A stretch of DNA of 64,000 nucleotides from Saprospiraceae bacterium (GTDB lineage: Bacteria; Bacteroidota; Bacteroidia; Chitinophagales; Saprospiraceae), in assembly GCA_028285085.1 (NCBI GenBank), contig JANQQI010000046.1, positions 1-64,000 on the forward strand, written 5' to 3'. Position 1 is the stretch's first letter; each line of letters begins with the position of its first letter. Below the pieces are notes generated by a model that did no database searches, was not told where the DNA came from, and saw only the letters and a program-made list of their open reading frames with translations. Below, one piece after another: positions 42,883 through 51,958 of the stretch. A program made the translations under genes and the position numbers.

Positions 42883-43784
42883 AGTCGCGGGGATTTAAAT
42901 GGTTTTACTTTTTGATCACAATACAAATATGTAGTAAAACATAAGCTCAGAAAAGTACAATGTCTATCGTTTGTGTATGGCGGCTGGAATACAATTGTTT
43001 ATTAAGTATCTGATTTTCAGATGTTTAGTGTTTTTTGAAATTTCATTTTGTGTTTTATGTTGAAGTGCGAAGGATGTATTGTCCCAATTTTTTTTTCCAA
43101 TGAATTGATTAGTTCCAATGATTTTTTCCGCATAAATGATGGTTTCTGTCTTTTTGGGGATCAAGAAGAATGCACCATTTTTGAACTCAAGATGAGTTTA
43201 TACAGTCCAATAGAGGAAAGAAATAGTACCAAGCAGATTGATGTGATCAAGGTTAGAGATTAGACAAATCTAGGCATGAATATCCAATTGTCATCTTTCC
43301 AGTATTGCATATTTAATTATCGGTACTTGTTGTTAATTAGTACCCTTAATCAGTCGGATTGATGACTATGCTTAACAAAATGACTCTATAAAATAATAGG
43401 GCAGCTTGTGCTGCAATAAGCCATCTTTTCAGGCAAATTCACTTAGAATTCATCTTAGTTGGTTTGTCCTCACAGAAAAATGTGGAAGATATTAGAGCAA
43501 TATGTACTGTTTTATTTCTTGGTTTGTAGGATATTAAATTCGAAACCCGATTTTCTCCTTTGTCAAAGTGCCTGTCAGTCATCTGCTTTCTTTCATAATA
43601 GCCTCAATTTCAGTATCTTTACAAGTAATCATCCTCACTATTTCCTACTAGTATCAAAGACTTTAGATGGATACTATTTCAGTCGTCCATCTTGCTGTTT
43701 TGTCATTCGTTGATCCAGCTTATGGCATAAAACTGACTTTGTACTACTAAAGAGAACTTACAATCTTATTTAACCAAAACAACT
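42883..43784 (+). other. Long AT-rich intergenic region
   Basis: About 900 bp upstream of the large T9SS cargo gene. Several short open frames exist, but overlapping ones on opposite strands have no coding character that I can defend. It holds a candidate promoter at 43591-43622 for the downstream gene. The rest is unexplained. Confidence 0.5.
43591..43622 (+). promoter_or_regulatory. Candidate promoter of the large T9SS cargo gene
   Basis: TTTC (43591-43594), exactly 19 bases, then TATCTTTAC (43614-43622): one mismatch in each box from TTTG-N19-TAnnTTTG. The predicted start is near 43628, giving a leader of about 157 bases. Confidence 0.4.
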
Positions 43785-46724
43785 ATGAGACTAATTCTAC
43801 AATTGGTTTCTTCGGGCATTCCTATGCTTACCCGTGCCTTTTGGGGATTAATGGGGATATTCTTTTTGTCAAGTTTGGTAGCTTTTGATGGTTCATGCCC
43901 TGATTTTGAACGAATAGGAGAGGCGGTGGGTACGAGGAGTATTACGGCGCTTTCTTTTTCAATCTCTTCCATTGATACCATATATATTAGCACCAACGAA
44001 AGTGAAGGCGTCGATACCTGTTTGTCTTTGGAGGAATTGCCCGGCGACTTTGCCAGTGCCGATCCCCTTGATTTTCCAGCTAATGGTACGATTATCCTGA
44101 ATTTGATCAATGGTGTGCCTTGCTTAACGTATACGCCTTTTACCGGGCAGAGCGGTAATTTTATAGATACCATGAGCGTGGTGGTATGCGATGATCTTTT
44201 AAATTGCGACACCACAGCCTTGATCGCTTCGGTCGTTCCGGCGAGCTGTGATGATATTGTCGTGGATACATTTGTAGAAATTGAGGTAGGGGAGTGTTTT
44301 GAATTTGGAACCTACTGTTTGCCAATTAATCCCGTTAATCTATTCGATTTTACCATTTTTGATAATGGAATGCCTTATAATCAAGGCTTCGTGGCCTGTG
44401 ATTATGATTCGCTGCTGCTGTACGCTACTGACATAATTACGCTGCAAGCGCCGAATGGGCCATACATATTGGAAGCTTGGACCGTAGATGGTCAAACGTT
44501 TAGTCTTAATGCCTTTGTCGATCTTGAAGAATTAGTGGATTCTATGAATGTCTGGGATCCGGCGGGCAATTGGGTATTGAACAGTCAAGGTAAGATCGAA
44601 GGTGGAACGGCCTTCGATATTTACAGCCCTTTGGAAATTAGTCAGATTCCTTTTCCTTTTAACGAGTTTTCTATCAATCTCAGCACGGTCGAAATCCCTA
44701 ATGGTATCCAAATCGCGGTGGATACTGGCTACCATGAAATCATTATTAATGAATTTGCGACCGGTTGCCAAGACACATTAATTATTGAAGTTAACTGTGA
44801 GATATTCAGTTGCCCGGATTGGTATACCGGAGCCGATACGATCCAAGCTTTGGCTTGTGATACTTCGGCGGAGCTATGCCTGAGTATTCAGCCCGCGGAG
44901 TTGGCTCATCTCATGGTTTTAGATAATGGCCAAAGTTATGTTAATGGCTTTGCGGGTTGTGCTTTTGACTCCACCATTAGCTATCTCGTGCTAGGTATCA
45001 GTAATCCCGACGACTATACACTTGAAAGCTGGACAGTGAGCGGACAGATATTTACCATCACCAGCTTCGAGGATATCTCCGTTTTAGTAGACTCGATGAA
45101 TATTTGGGATCCCAATGGCAATTGGATAAATCAAGGGCCTCAGATCATTGGCGGTGATTTCTCAAATGACTACGGAAGTATTGATATCTCTGAAAATGGC
45201 CAATTGGTTACCACTGCCAATCCAAGCTTAACGCTGCTGCCAAATGGTTTTGCGTTGCAGCTCACGCCGGGTGATCACATCTTATCACTGACGGACACGA
45301 CGACGGGTTGCTCACAAGATTTGAGCATTTTTGTAGACTGCCCGGAAATCACGGGCAGCCAAACTGATACTTTAGTTACTGTCCTGGTAGATAGTACTGA
45401 TATATTCTGTTTGGATATTAGCGGATTGGGTACGATCAGTAGTTTTACTAACCTCTGCCCGGATCAAAGCGACGGTAATGTAGGCTTTAGTTTATTAACG
45501 GCTTCTGCCTGTATTCAATATACTGGTGCGTTATTAGGTCAGAATACTTTTTGCCTGGAAGTTTGTGACGAGGTGTTGAATATCTGTGATACGATCAATT
45601 TAACTGTAGAGGTATTATCACCAATAGATACCATAGTGATCGATCTTTTAACGGGCTTTTCTGACACTGTTTGTATTGATACGAGTGTCTTCCCAGCACC
45701 CTTAAATGACTTCTTTACTTACTGCGACCCATTGATTGGCGCAAATATTGATTATGTCTTAGAAGATGCTTCCTATTGTGTAGAAGTCAGTGCTATTTCG
45801 CCGGGCAGCGATACGCTCTGCCTGGTGGCCTGTGATCTGCAAAGCCAGTGTGATACGACGATACTCGTGATTAATGTATCTGGGCCGCAAACCGAGGTGC
45901 TGTTCGAAAGCATCACCATGGGTATGCCGCCTGGTATCATTTGCTTGGATACAACTGAGCTGGCGGGTACCCCGGATACGGCATTTAATAGCTGTGCTGG
46001 ATTATCAGGCACGTTTATTGATTTCAACATATTGAACACAAATGGTTTTTGTGTGAGTTACGAGGGTGTTTTACCCTTTGGCGTTGATACCGCGTGTATC
46101 GTGCTATGTGACGAATTTGGTTTCTGTGATACCACCATCTTGATTGTACAATCGTTGGAAAATCCAGATCAATCTCCCCCCATTGCCAATAATGACACCA
46201 TCATAGGAATTGGTGGTCAGGGCAATTTAATTCCGATTTTGAATAACGACACCCTCTTCAGTACCTTAATCGGTATTGGATTTATTGACAGGCCGTTAGC
46301 CGGGAATGCAGTTATCAATCCCGACTTCACGGTGACTTACTTACCCGACCCTGGCATTTGTGGTCTGGTGGATAGTTTTAGCTACTTCATCAGTGATTTT
46401 GGAGGTAGTGATACGGCGACGGTGTTTGTCGAGGTGAGATGTGATGAATTAGTGATTTATACTGGACTATCGCCTAATGGTGATGGAATCAACGATACGT
46501 TTGTCATCCTTGGCATTGAGCGTTTTGCTCAGAGTCGAGTGCGGGTTTACAATCGTTGGGGGAATGTCATTTATGATCGACGAAACTATCAGAATGAAGA
46601 TGGATGGGATGGTAGTTGGACAGGAAAAGTCGTACCGGATGGGACGTATTTTTATCTGGTAGAAGCAGAAGACGATAATGGTCAAAAGATACAAAAGAGT
46701 GGATTCCTCCAGGTCCACCGTTAA
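43785..46724 (+). CDS. Giant secreted protein with gliding-motility-associated (type B T9SS) C-terminal domain
   Basis: A 979-residue surface protein. The leader (about 1-36) is followed by a Cys-containing beta region. Two homologous modules follow at about 156-342 and 343-520, sharing YNQGFVACDYDS / YVNGFAGCAFDS and VDSMNVWDPAGNW / VDSMNIWDPNGNW. At least three shorter repeats of about 85 residues, each with a Cys-Asp pattern such as CLEVCDE and CLVACDL, lie at about 525-785, then a VCBS/cadherin-like region (IANNDTI) and the C-terminal gliding-motility domain from about 890 (YTGLSPNGDGINDTF, RVYNRWGNVIYD, GWDGSW, VPDGTYFYLVEAED). Type B domains need a PorP/SprF partner, and one is encoded 115 bp downstream. 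Confidence 0.9.
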   Translation: MRLILQLVSSGIPMLTRAFWGLMGIFFLSSLVAFDGSCPDFERIGEAVGTRSITALSFSISSIDTIYISTNESEGVDTCLSLEELPGDFASADPLDFPANGTIILNLINGVPCLTYTPFTGQSGNFIDTMSVVVCDDLLNCDTTALIASVVPASCDDIVVDTFVEIEVGECFEFGTYCLPINPVNLFDFTIFDNGMPYNQGFVACDYDSLLLYATDIITLQAPNGPYILEAWTVDGQTFSLNAFVDLEELVDSMNVWDPAGNWVLNSQGKIEGGTAFDIYSPLEISQIPFPFNEFSINLSTVEIPNGIQIAVDTGYHEIIINEFATGCQDTLIIEVNCEIFSCPDWYTGADTIQALACDTSAELCLSIQPAELAHLMVLDNGQSYVNGFAGCAFDSTISYLVLGISNPDDYTLESWTVSGQIFTITSFEDISVLVDSMNIWDPNGNWINQGPQIIGGDFSNDYGSIDISENGQLVTTANPSLTLLPNGFALQLTPGDHILSLTDTTTGCSQDLSIFVDCPEITGSQTDTLVTVLVDSTDIFCLDISGLGTISSFTNLCPDQSDGNVGFSLLTASACIQYTGALLGQNTFCLEVCDEVLNICDTINLTVEVLSPIDTIVIDLLTGFSDTVCIDTSVFPAPLNDFFTYCDPLIGANIDYVLEDASYCVEVSAISPGSDTLCLVACDLQSQCDTTILVINVSGPQTEVLFESITMGMPPGIICLDTTELAGTPDTAFNSCAGLSGTFIDFNILNTNGFCVSYEGVLPFGVDTACIVLCDEFGFCDTTILIVQSLENPDQSPPIANNDTIIGIGGQGNLIPILNNDTLFSTLIGIGFIDRPLAGNAVINPDFTVTYLPDPGICGLVDSFSYFISDFGGSDTATVFVEVRCDELVIYTGLSPNGDGINDTFVILGIERFAQSRVRVYNRWGNVIYDRRNYQNEDGWDGSWTGKVVPDGTYFYLVEAEDDNGQKIQKSGFLQVHR

Positions 46725-46839
46725 GAATTGAGTCCTTGGAGCGGGAATTTTAAGTCGGTTGGGGGGCTGGCTTGAGTCCCCGCTTTCCAAGGCTCATAGA
46801 TACACTATACACATAACCATAGAAAACAAACCTGCTTGT

Positions 46840-47850
46840 ATGAAAAATTTTGTACTCAGTCTTTTCTTAGGCTTTATTTGCTGGGGGAGTGGGATCGCGC
46901 AACAAGATGCGATGTTCACCAAATACATGTTCAACAGCCTCAGTTTTAACCCCGCATTTGCAGGTAGCCCGGAATATATGTCGGTTCGATTGCTCTATCG
47001 CAATCAGTGGTGGGGGATTGAAGGTGCGCCTGTGACCCAAACGTTTTCTATTCACTCGCCCGTCAGCGAAAGGGTAGGACTTGGTTTGGGGATCGTCAAT
47101 GATGAAATTGGCGCTACTGGATCTACTTCACTTAATACGAGTTATGCTTATCGCATTCCTTTTGGAGCTGGTAAATTATCGGTAGGCCTGCAAGCCGGCG
47201 TTATGAATTGGCGAGCAGATTGGAGTGTGCTTAATTTCAAAGATCCGATTGAAATGGACCAGTCTTTTATGGAAGAGACGCCAAACTACTGGCTGCTCAA
47301 TTTCGGAGCGGGTCTTTTCTATTATACGCCGAAATACTACGTTGGTTTTTCGGTGCCTCGCTTATTTAATAATGACTTGCGGCGTGATATTCCTACTGAG
47401 GCGGATGAATGGGCGCGCCAATATCGCCACTACTATCTGACGGCCGGTGGTGTTTTTGAGATCAACGGCCCTGCGTTAATCTTTAAGCCTTCGATCTTAA
47501 TTAAAACGGTGGGGCTGCTCGGAGATTTCACCCCGGCGAGTAGCAATCCGACCCGAGTCGGTGCACCTACGGAGTTTGATATTGACCTCTCGTTGATGTT
47601 TTATGAAGCTTTATGGGTAGGGGTATCCTTTCGTTCGGCTTTCGAGGCGCGTGCTTTTGGAGGAGATAGCTCCTTTGATTCGGCGGATATTTGGGTGTCG
47701 TATTATTTGATGAACGGCGTGCGAATTGGTGCGGCTTATGATTACACTTTGACCCGCTTGCAGGAGTTTGCCAATGGATCGTTTGAGTTGATGTTGGGGT
47801 ACGATTTCAGTTACAAATCGCGTAAACTAGAGCATATCCGTTATTTTTAG
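46840..47850 (+). CDS. PorP/SprF-family T9SS outer-membrane protein
   Basis: A 336-residue outer-membrane beta-barrel-like protein. The signal peptide (about 1-20, ending SGIAQ) precedes QDAMFTKYMFNSLSFNPAFAGSPE, the conserved PorP/SprF N-terminus (read as QDAMFTKYMFN then SLSFNPAFAGS). Later RNQWWGIEGAPVTQTFS and the C-terminal beta strand ending LEHIRYF are typical. The ATG at 46840 is chosen because it begins the signal peptide; a longer reading to 46759 is atypical. SprF-type proteins are needed for secretion or anchoring of type B cargo, here most likely the product of the preceding gene. Confidence 0.92.
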   Translation: MKNFVLSLFLGFICWGSGIAQQDAMFTKYMFNSLSFNPAFAGSPEYMSVRLLYRNQWWGIEGAPVTQTFSIHSPVSERVGLGLGIVNDEIGATGSTSLNTSYAYRIPFGAGKLSVGLQAGVMNWRADWSVLNFKDPIEMDQSFMEETPNYWLLNFGAGLFYYTPKYYVGFSVPRLFNNDLRRDIPTEADEWARQYRHYYLTAGGVFEINGPALIFKPSILIKTVGLLGDFTPASSNPTRVGAPTEFDIDLSLMFYEALWVGVSFRSAFEARAFGGDSSFDSADIWVSYYLMNGVRIGAAYDYTLTRLQEFANGSFELMLGYDFSYKSRKLEHIRYF

Positions 47851-47874
47851 AATATAAATAGTCTTAAAAAAACT

Positions 47875-47917
47875 AGCCCTGACTTGTTGAAATCCTACAA
47901 GTCAGGGCTTTGTATTT
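47875..47917. terminator. Bidirectional intrinsic terminator
   Basis: A perfect 13-bp stem (AGCCCTGACTTGT at 47875-47887 with 47897-47909), followed by TTGTATTTT on the plus strand and AGTTTTTTTAAG on the minus strand. It separates the convergent PorP and M20 genes. Confidence 0.92.
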
Positions 47918-47931
47918 TGATAAGATCGATT

Positions 47932-49323
47932 CTACTTTTTCTTCAATTCACTGTAGTAGTGGAAGAAGTAAGGAATGGTTTCGATCCCTTTATAATAATT
48001 AAAAAGACCGTAGTGCTCGTTGGGCGAGTGGATATCATCGGTATCCAATCCAAAGCCCATCAGCACAGTTTTTACCCCTAATACTTTTTCAAAAAGGGCA
48101 ACGATTGGAATACTACCACCCGAACGCTGTGGAATCGGTTCTTTTTTAAACGTTTTCTTCATTGCTTGGTGTGCTGCCTGATATTCTACCGAATCCGTTG
48201 GTGTAACCGCAGGCTCTCCACCGTGGTGCGGCTTCACAACGACTTTGACACCTGGAGGCGCGATGCTTTTGAAATGTTTAGAGAAAAGCTTCGTGATTTT
48301 GTCAGGATCTTGGTTTGGTACCAAACGCATACTGATTTTTGCGAAAGCTTTAGACGGCAGTACTGTTTTAGCCCCTTCGCCGGTATATCCACCCCACATC
48401 CCATTGACATCAAGCGTAGGACGAATAGACGTACGCTCTAAGGTCGTGTAGCTTTTTTCGCCGTGTACGTCCTTGACTTTCAATTCGCGTTTGTAAGCCG
48501 CCAGACTGAAAGGGGCTTTGTTCATCTCTGCACGCTCCTTTTTTGAAACGACTTCAACGTCTTCGTAAAAACCAGGAATCGTGATGCGGTTGCGCTTATC
48601 GTGTAAAGACGCAATCATTTGGCTGAGGATGTTGATTGGATTTGCTACGGCACCACCGTAAACGCCGGAATGCAGATCTCGATTTGGACCAGTCACTTCA
48701 ACTTCTACGTAACTCAGGCCACGCAAACCGGTAGTAATGGAAGGTACTTTATTGGAAATGATGGATGTATCAGAAATGAGTACGACATCACAAGCCAATT
48801 TCTTTTTATTCTTTTTACAAAACGGTCCCAGATTATCGGATCCGACTTCCTCTTCCCCTTCGATCATAAACTTGATATTGCAAGGCAGAGATTTCGTCTT
48901 GAACATTGCCTCGAAGGCTTTGACGTGCATGTAGAATTGCCCTTTGTCATCGCAAGCGCCACGGGCAAAAATAGCACCGTCAGGATGGTTCTTCGTCTTT
49001 TTGATCACGGGCTCAAATGGACCAGACTCCCACAGTTCCAATGGATCTGGTGGTTGGACATCGTAGTGTCCGTAGACTAAAACGGTCGGTAGAGATTTGT
49101 CGACAATTTTATCGCCATAGATAATGGGATAACCTTTGGTTTCGCAAATTTCTACATTTTCGGCTCCGGCTTTTTTCAGCGCGCTAGCCACAAATTTGGC
49201 CGTCTTTAAAACATCTTTTTTGTAGGCAGGATCGGCACTCACCGAAGGAATACGCAATAGATTAAGCAATTCTTCCAAAAAACGCTCACGGTGCTTACCA
49301 ATATATTCTTGTACCTTTTCCAT
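47932..49323 (-). CDS. M20-family dipeptidase/metallopeptidase
   Basis: A 463-residue cytoplasmic zinc dipeptidase. The metal motifs are present: VLVYGHYDVQPPDP (about 80-93), GACDDKGQFYMH (about 121) and the catalytic IEGEEEVGS (about 157), with the dimerisation domain at about 205-370 and NEHYGLFNY at the C-terminus. The sequence fits the carnosinase/CNDP-like M20 subfamily. TATCTTCGC (49401-49409, minus strand) 78 bp upstream is a plausible -7 box. The natural substrate is unknown. Confidence 0.92.
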   Translation of the reverse strand: MEKVQEYIGKHRERFLEELLNLLRIPSVSADPAYKKDVLKTAKFVASALKKAGAENVEICETKGYPIIYGDKIVDKSLPTVLVYGHYDVQPPDPLELWESGPFEPVIKKTKNHPDGAIFARGACDDKGQFYMHVKAFEAMFKTKSLPCNIKFMIEGEEEVGSDNLGPFCKKNKKKLACDVVLISDTSIISNKVPSITTGLRGLSYVEVEVTGPNRDLHSGVYGGAVANPINILSQMIASLHDKRNRITIPGFYEDVEVVSKKERAEMNKAPFSLAAYKRELKVKDVHGEKSYTTLERTSIRPTLDVNGMWGGYTGEGAKTVLPSKAFAKISMRLVPNQDPDKITKLFSKHFKSIAPPGVKVVVKPHHGGEPAVTPTDSVEYQAAHQAMKKTFKKEPIPQRSGGSIPIVALFEKVLGVKTVLMGFGLDTDDIHSPNEHYGLFNYYKGIETIPYFFHYYSELKKK

Positions 49324-49400
49324 AGTCTCTTTTTGGTTTTATAATTTGATCGGGAATGAGCAAGAATAAAAAATAGATATTCAACGCTCATTCATTAGGC

Positions 49401-49409
49401 GCGAAGATA
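49401..49409 (-). promoter_or_regulatory. Candidate -7 element of the M20 dipeptidase promoter
   Basis: TATCTTCGC on the minus strand, one mismatch from TAnnTTTG, 78 bp before the start codon. No convincing -33 TTTG is at the expected distance. Confidence 0.4.
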
Positions 49410-49438
49410 AGGAATTTGAGTGTAAATGGGGGGTGAAT

Positions 49439-50473
49439 TTATTTAGGCTCTTGAGACGACTTAATGGGGGCAAAAAGTCCGGCAATACTACCCCAGCCAT
49501 AACTAAAATGTAAGGTCAAAAAAGCCAAGAAATAGTAAATAAAATGGAGCACCTGTCTACGGCTAAATGCAAGTTTAATACTTGCCCAAAAGATCAAGGC
49601 CAGATAGAGCAGGCCCGGGAATACCCACAGCAAAGGCATCCAGCCTAACGCAGGTGCTAATGATAAACTGAGCATCAACCCCATTGTGGATAGCCAATAC
49701 AATACAAAAAATAGCGGAGCGAAGTGCCGGAGCGATAGGGAATCAAAAGTGCGCGTTAGGCGAGCCGTGAGAATGACCCATTTGCCATTCGCAAAGTTGT
49801 TACGCCACAAGGCCGGGTAAGTACTGCGTGCATAGTAGGTACACCAGACATCCGGTACTAGGATGATGCGACCGCCTTTACGTCTGATGCGCCGATTGAG
49901 CTCAATATCCTGATTGCGGTGCAGGCGCGAATCGTAGAAGCCATAGCGCTCAAAAACTTCGCGCCGAAAGCAGCCAAATGGGACGGTATCGACTTCGCTG
50001 GCTTGTTCAACCCCGAGGCGATAACTCGCATTGCCAACCCCTAGCGGGTGGGCCAACACAGCTGCAATAGCTTGGGCTCGAGGATGATCACCACGCGGCG
50101 CGATCCGCCAGAGGCCACCGACATTATCCGCGCCGCTACGTTCCGACCAACCTACCAGTTTACTGACATAATCCTTGGGGTAGCCCGCATGGGCATCCAG
50201 GCGGATGATAATGGAGCCGCGGGCGGCAGCGATACCTCGATTCATGGCTTGAGGGACGTAGCGATCCGGGTTTTCGATGAGTCGGATGAATGGGTATTGC
50301 TGGCTGGCCGTTTTGATTTTCTCAATTGTGCCATCCGTACTTCCACCGTCCACAAAAAAAGTTTCTATTTGCTCGTTGGGATAATCTTGCTGGAGCACAT
50401 CCTGAATGACCCCTTCAATAAAAGCGGCTTCTTGATAACAAGGGACAATGATACTGACAAATGGCTTGGACAA
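49439..50473 (-). CDS. Family 2 glycosyltransferase
   Basis: A 344-residue GT-A-fold glycosyltransferase anchored by C-terminal membrane helices (about 240-335). The N-terminus VSIIVPCYQEAAFIEGVI, FFVDGGSTDGT (nucleotide-sugar contact) and the acidic RLDAHAGYP (DxD-like, about 91-99) are clear, and HRNQDIELNRRIRRKGG resembles the acceptor-side ED motif region. The arrangement resembles succinoglycan/ExoA-type enzymes. It is downstream of two family 4 enzymes and a flippase and likely builds the same surface polysaccharide, although a 384-bp gap separates it from them. Confidence 0.9.
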   Translation of the reverse strand: MSKPFVSIIVPCYQEAAFIEGVIQDVLQQDYPNEQIETFFVDGGSTDGTIEKIKTASQQYPFIRLIENPDRYVPQAMNRGIAAARGSIIIRLDAHAGYPKDYVSKLVGWSERSGADNVGGLWRIAPRGDHPRAQAIAAVLAHPLGVGNASYRLGVEQASEVDTVPFGCFRREVFERYGFYDSRLHRNQDIELNRRIRRKGGRIILVPDVWCTYYARSTYPALWRNNFANGKWVILTARLTRTFDSLSLRHFAPLFFVLYWLSTMGLMLSLSLAPALGWMPLLWVFPGLLYLALIFWASIKLAFSRRQVLHFIYYFLAFLTLHFSYGWGSIAGLFAPIKSSQEPK

Positions 50474-50857
50474 GGGACGAAGGAGATTATATCGGTTTTA
50501 TGAATCGTTTATGTTGATTTTAGCTGGATTTTATGATTTTTTTAAATTGGGAATCCACTTTTTTTAAATTTTTTTCGCTCTGACTCTTAGTTGATTAGCT
50601 GATGTTTGTCGGAAAATGGCAAAATCCATTTATGGAATTTTGAAAAAACGGAATCTTAAGATGATAGAGAATATTCTGAATTCAGCTGTTTTTTACCTGT
50701 TGTCTATAAAATGTTCCCGGCAAAGGCTAGGAGTAATATGCCCAAAAAATATTGCGGCCGAAAATGGCCGGCGGTGGCGGCTGAGGGAGGGTCCCTCCCT
50801 CAAAGCCCCAAACTGTACACTTCCGATTCTTCCTGTTCATCTCCCTAATCTTAAAAC
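50474..50857 (-). other. Intergenic region with a GC-rich inverted repeat
   Basis: 384 bp between the two glycosyltransferase genes. It contains a 10-bp-arm inverted repeat (TGAGGGAGGG, one base, CCCTCCCTCA; 50782-50802) next to a CGGCC/GGCCG hairpin (about 50758-50774), in a locally GC-rich patch within AT-rich surroundings. This could be a terminator-like or REP-like element; no T-run follows. Confidence 0.5.
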
Positions 50858-51958
50858 CTACTTCCGCTGCTCCAACAAACGCTCATAAGTATCCAACAGC
50901 ACCTTTTCCTGCGTTCGCCAGTTGTATTTCTCAATGGCTGCTCGACGACCCCGTTCACCCATGGCTTGTGCTTCGGCTTCGTGATCCAGCAAATAAGTGA
51001 CGGCTTCTCCAATGGCGCGTGGATTGAGCGGGTCGACGCAAATACCACAACGTTCCGTTTCAATAATTGATTTCCACAGCGGGAAATCGGAAGCGACTAC
51101 GGGCAGTCCCGCCGCCATATATTCAAACATCTTTACCGCGTAAGCGGGCAAGTAATTGATGATTGGATGTAAAGTGACCATGCCCACTTTAGAGCGGTCA
51201 AGCACTGCGTTGATCTGCGGGCGATCCAAATAACCCAGCTCATTCACCTTTTGCCAGTTTGCTAAGGCGGCTACTTCGGCTCGGAAATCAGCAAAATGAA
51301 ACTTACCACCTAAGTTAAGGCTTGCCGGGCAATATGCCAGACTTTGCACCAATTCTTTGATGCCGCGAACGCGAGTGAGCGAGCCCACGTAGGCAATTTC
51401 TTGCTGCTTATGCTCCCAATTGGCCTGGGTCGCAGCCTCAATGATGGGAAAATTGCAAAGTGCTGTTGCTTCGGGGTGAATTTTACGAAAACGATCGAGC
51501 ATGGGCGGACTTGCCACGAAGATGCAGTCAAACTGTCGAGCCGATCGTGCTTCGTACCAACCAAATATACTTGATACAGGGCGACGCAACAGCCCCGGGA
51601 TCCACGGTTTACTCAGTATTTGTAGGGGCACATCTTCGTGCGCGTCATAAATAACAATCTTGCCTTGTTTTTTTAGCTGGACACCCACGGGGATTAGCTC
51701 TGGATCGTGGAAATGGTAAATATCCGCATTTAGCGATAAGGCTTTTTGTAAAACCGGTCGCGTGGCGCGCATCCGCTGTAGGCGAGGTTTAGGGAGATCC
51801 ATGCTAATGATCTTCACCCCCATAGATTCTACAGTCTCTTGGTTGGCGACCAGCAAGTTGACTTCATAGCCGTGTGCGGCAAGAGACACACACTCTTTAT
51901 AAAAGATGCGGGTATCCCGAGCGGGATGAATGGTTGTAATATGGCAAACCTTAGGCAT
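50858..51958 (-). CDS. Family 4 glycosyltransferase
   Basis: A 366-residue GT-B enzyme. The N-terminal domain starts MPKVCHITTIHPARDTRIFYKE and has YHFHDPELIPVG and VIYDAHEDVP. The C-terminal GT1 domain has the EX7E-type nucleotide-sugar site (KMFEYMAAGLPVVASDFP, about 275-292). I chose the ATG at 51958, which overlaps the stop of the upstream glycosyltransferase gene by 8 bp; a longer in-frame reading would overlap that gene by 160 bp. It is third in the flippase-GT4-GT4 operon. Confidence 0.9.
   Translation of the reverse strand: MPKVCHITTIHPARDTRIFYKECVSLAAHGYEVNLLVANQETVESMGVKIISMDLPKPRLQRMRATRPVLQKALSLNADIYHFHDPELIPVGVQLKKQGKIVIYDAHEDVPLQILSKPWIPGLLRRPVSSIFGWYEARSARQFDCIFVASPPMLDRFRKIHPEATALCNFPIIEAATQANWEHKQQEIAYVGSLTRVRGIKELVQSLAYCPASLNLGGKFHFADFRAEVAALANWQKVNELGYLDRPQINAVLDRSKVGMVTLHPIINYLPAYAVKMFEYMAAGLPVVASDFPLWKSIIETERCGICVDPLNPRAIGEAVTYLLDHEAEAQAMGERGRRAAIEKYNWRTQEKVLLDTYERLLEQRK

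Noticed and set aside
43048-43263. A 71-codon plus-strand open frame in the long spacer before the giant surface protein
   Set aside because: It overlaps an opposite-strand frame, has a Phe/Cys/Ile-rich composition expected of AT-rich non-coding DNA, and no recognisable start context or family.
43459-43713. An 84-codon plus-strand open frame
   Set aside because: It contains the candidate promoter of the downstream gene and has an aromatic/Cys-rich composition unlike any protein family I know.
50616-50888. A 90-codon plus-strand open frame between glycosyltransferase genes
   Set aside because: It runs through the GC-rich inverted repeat and into the antisense of the next coding gene; no coding signature.
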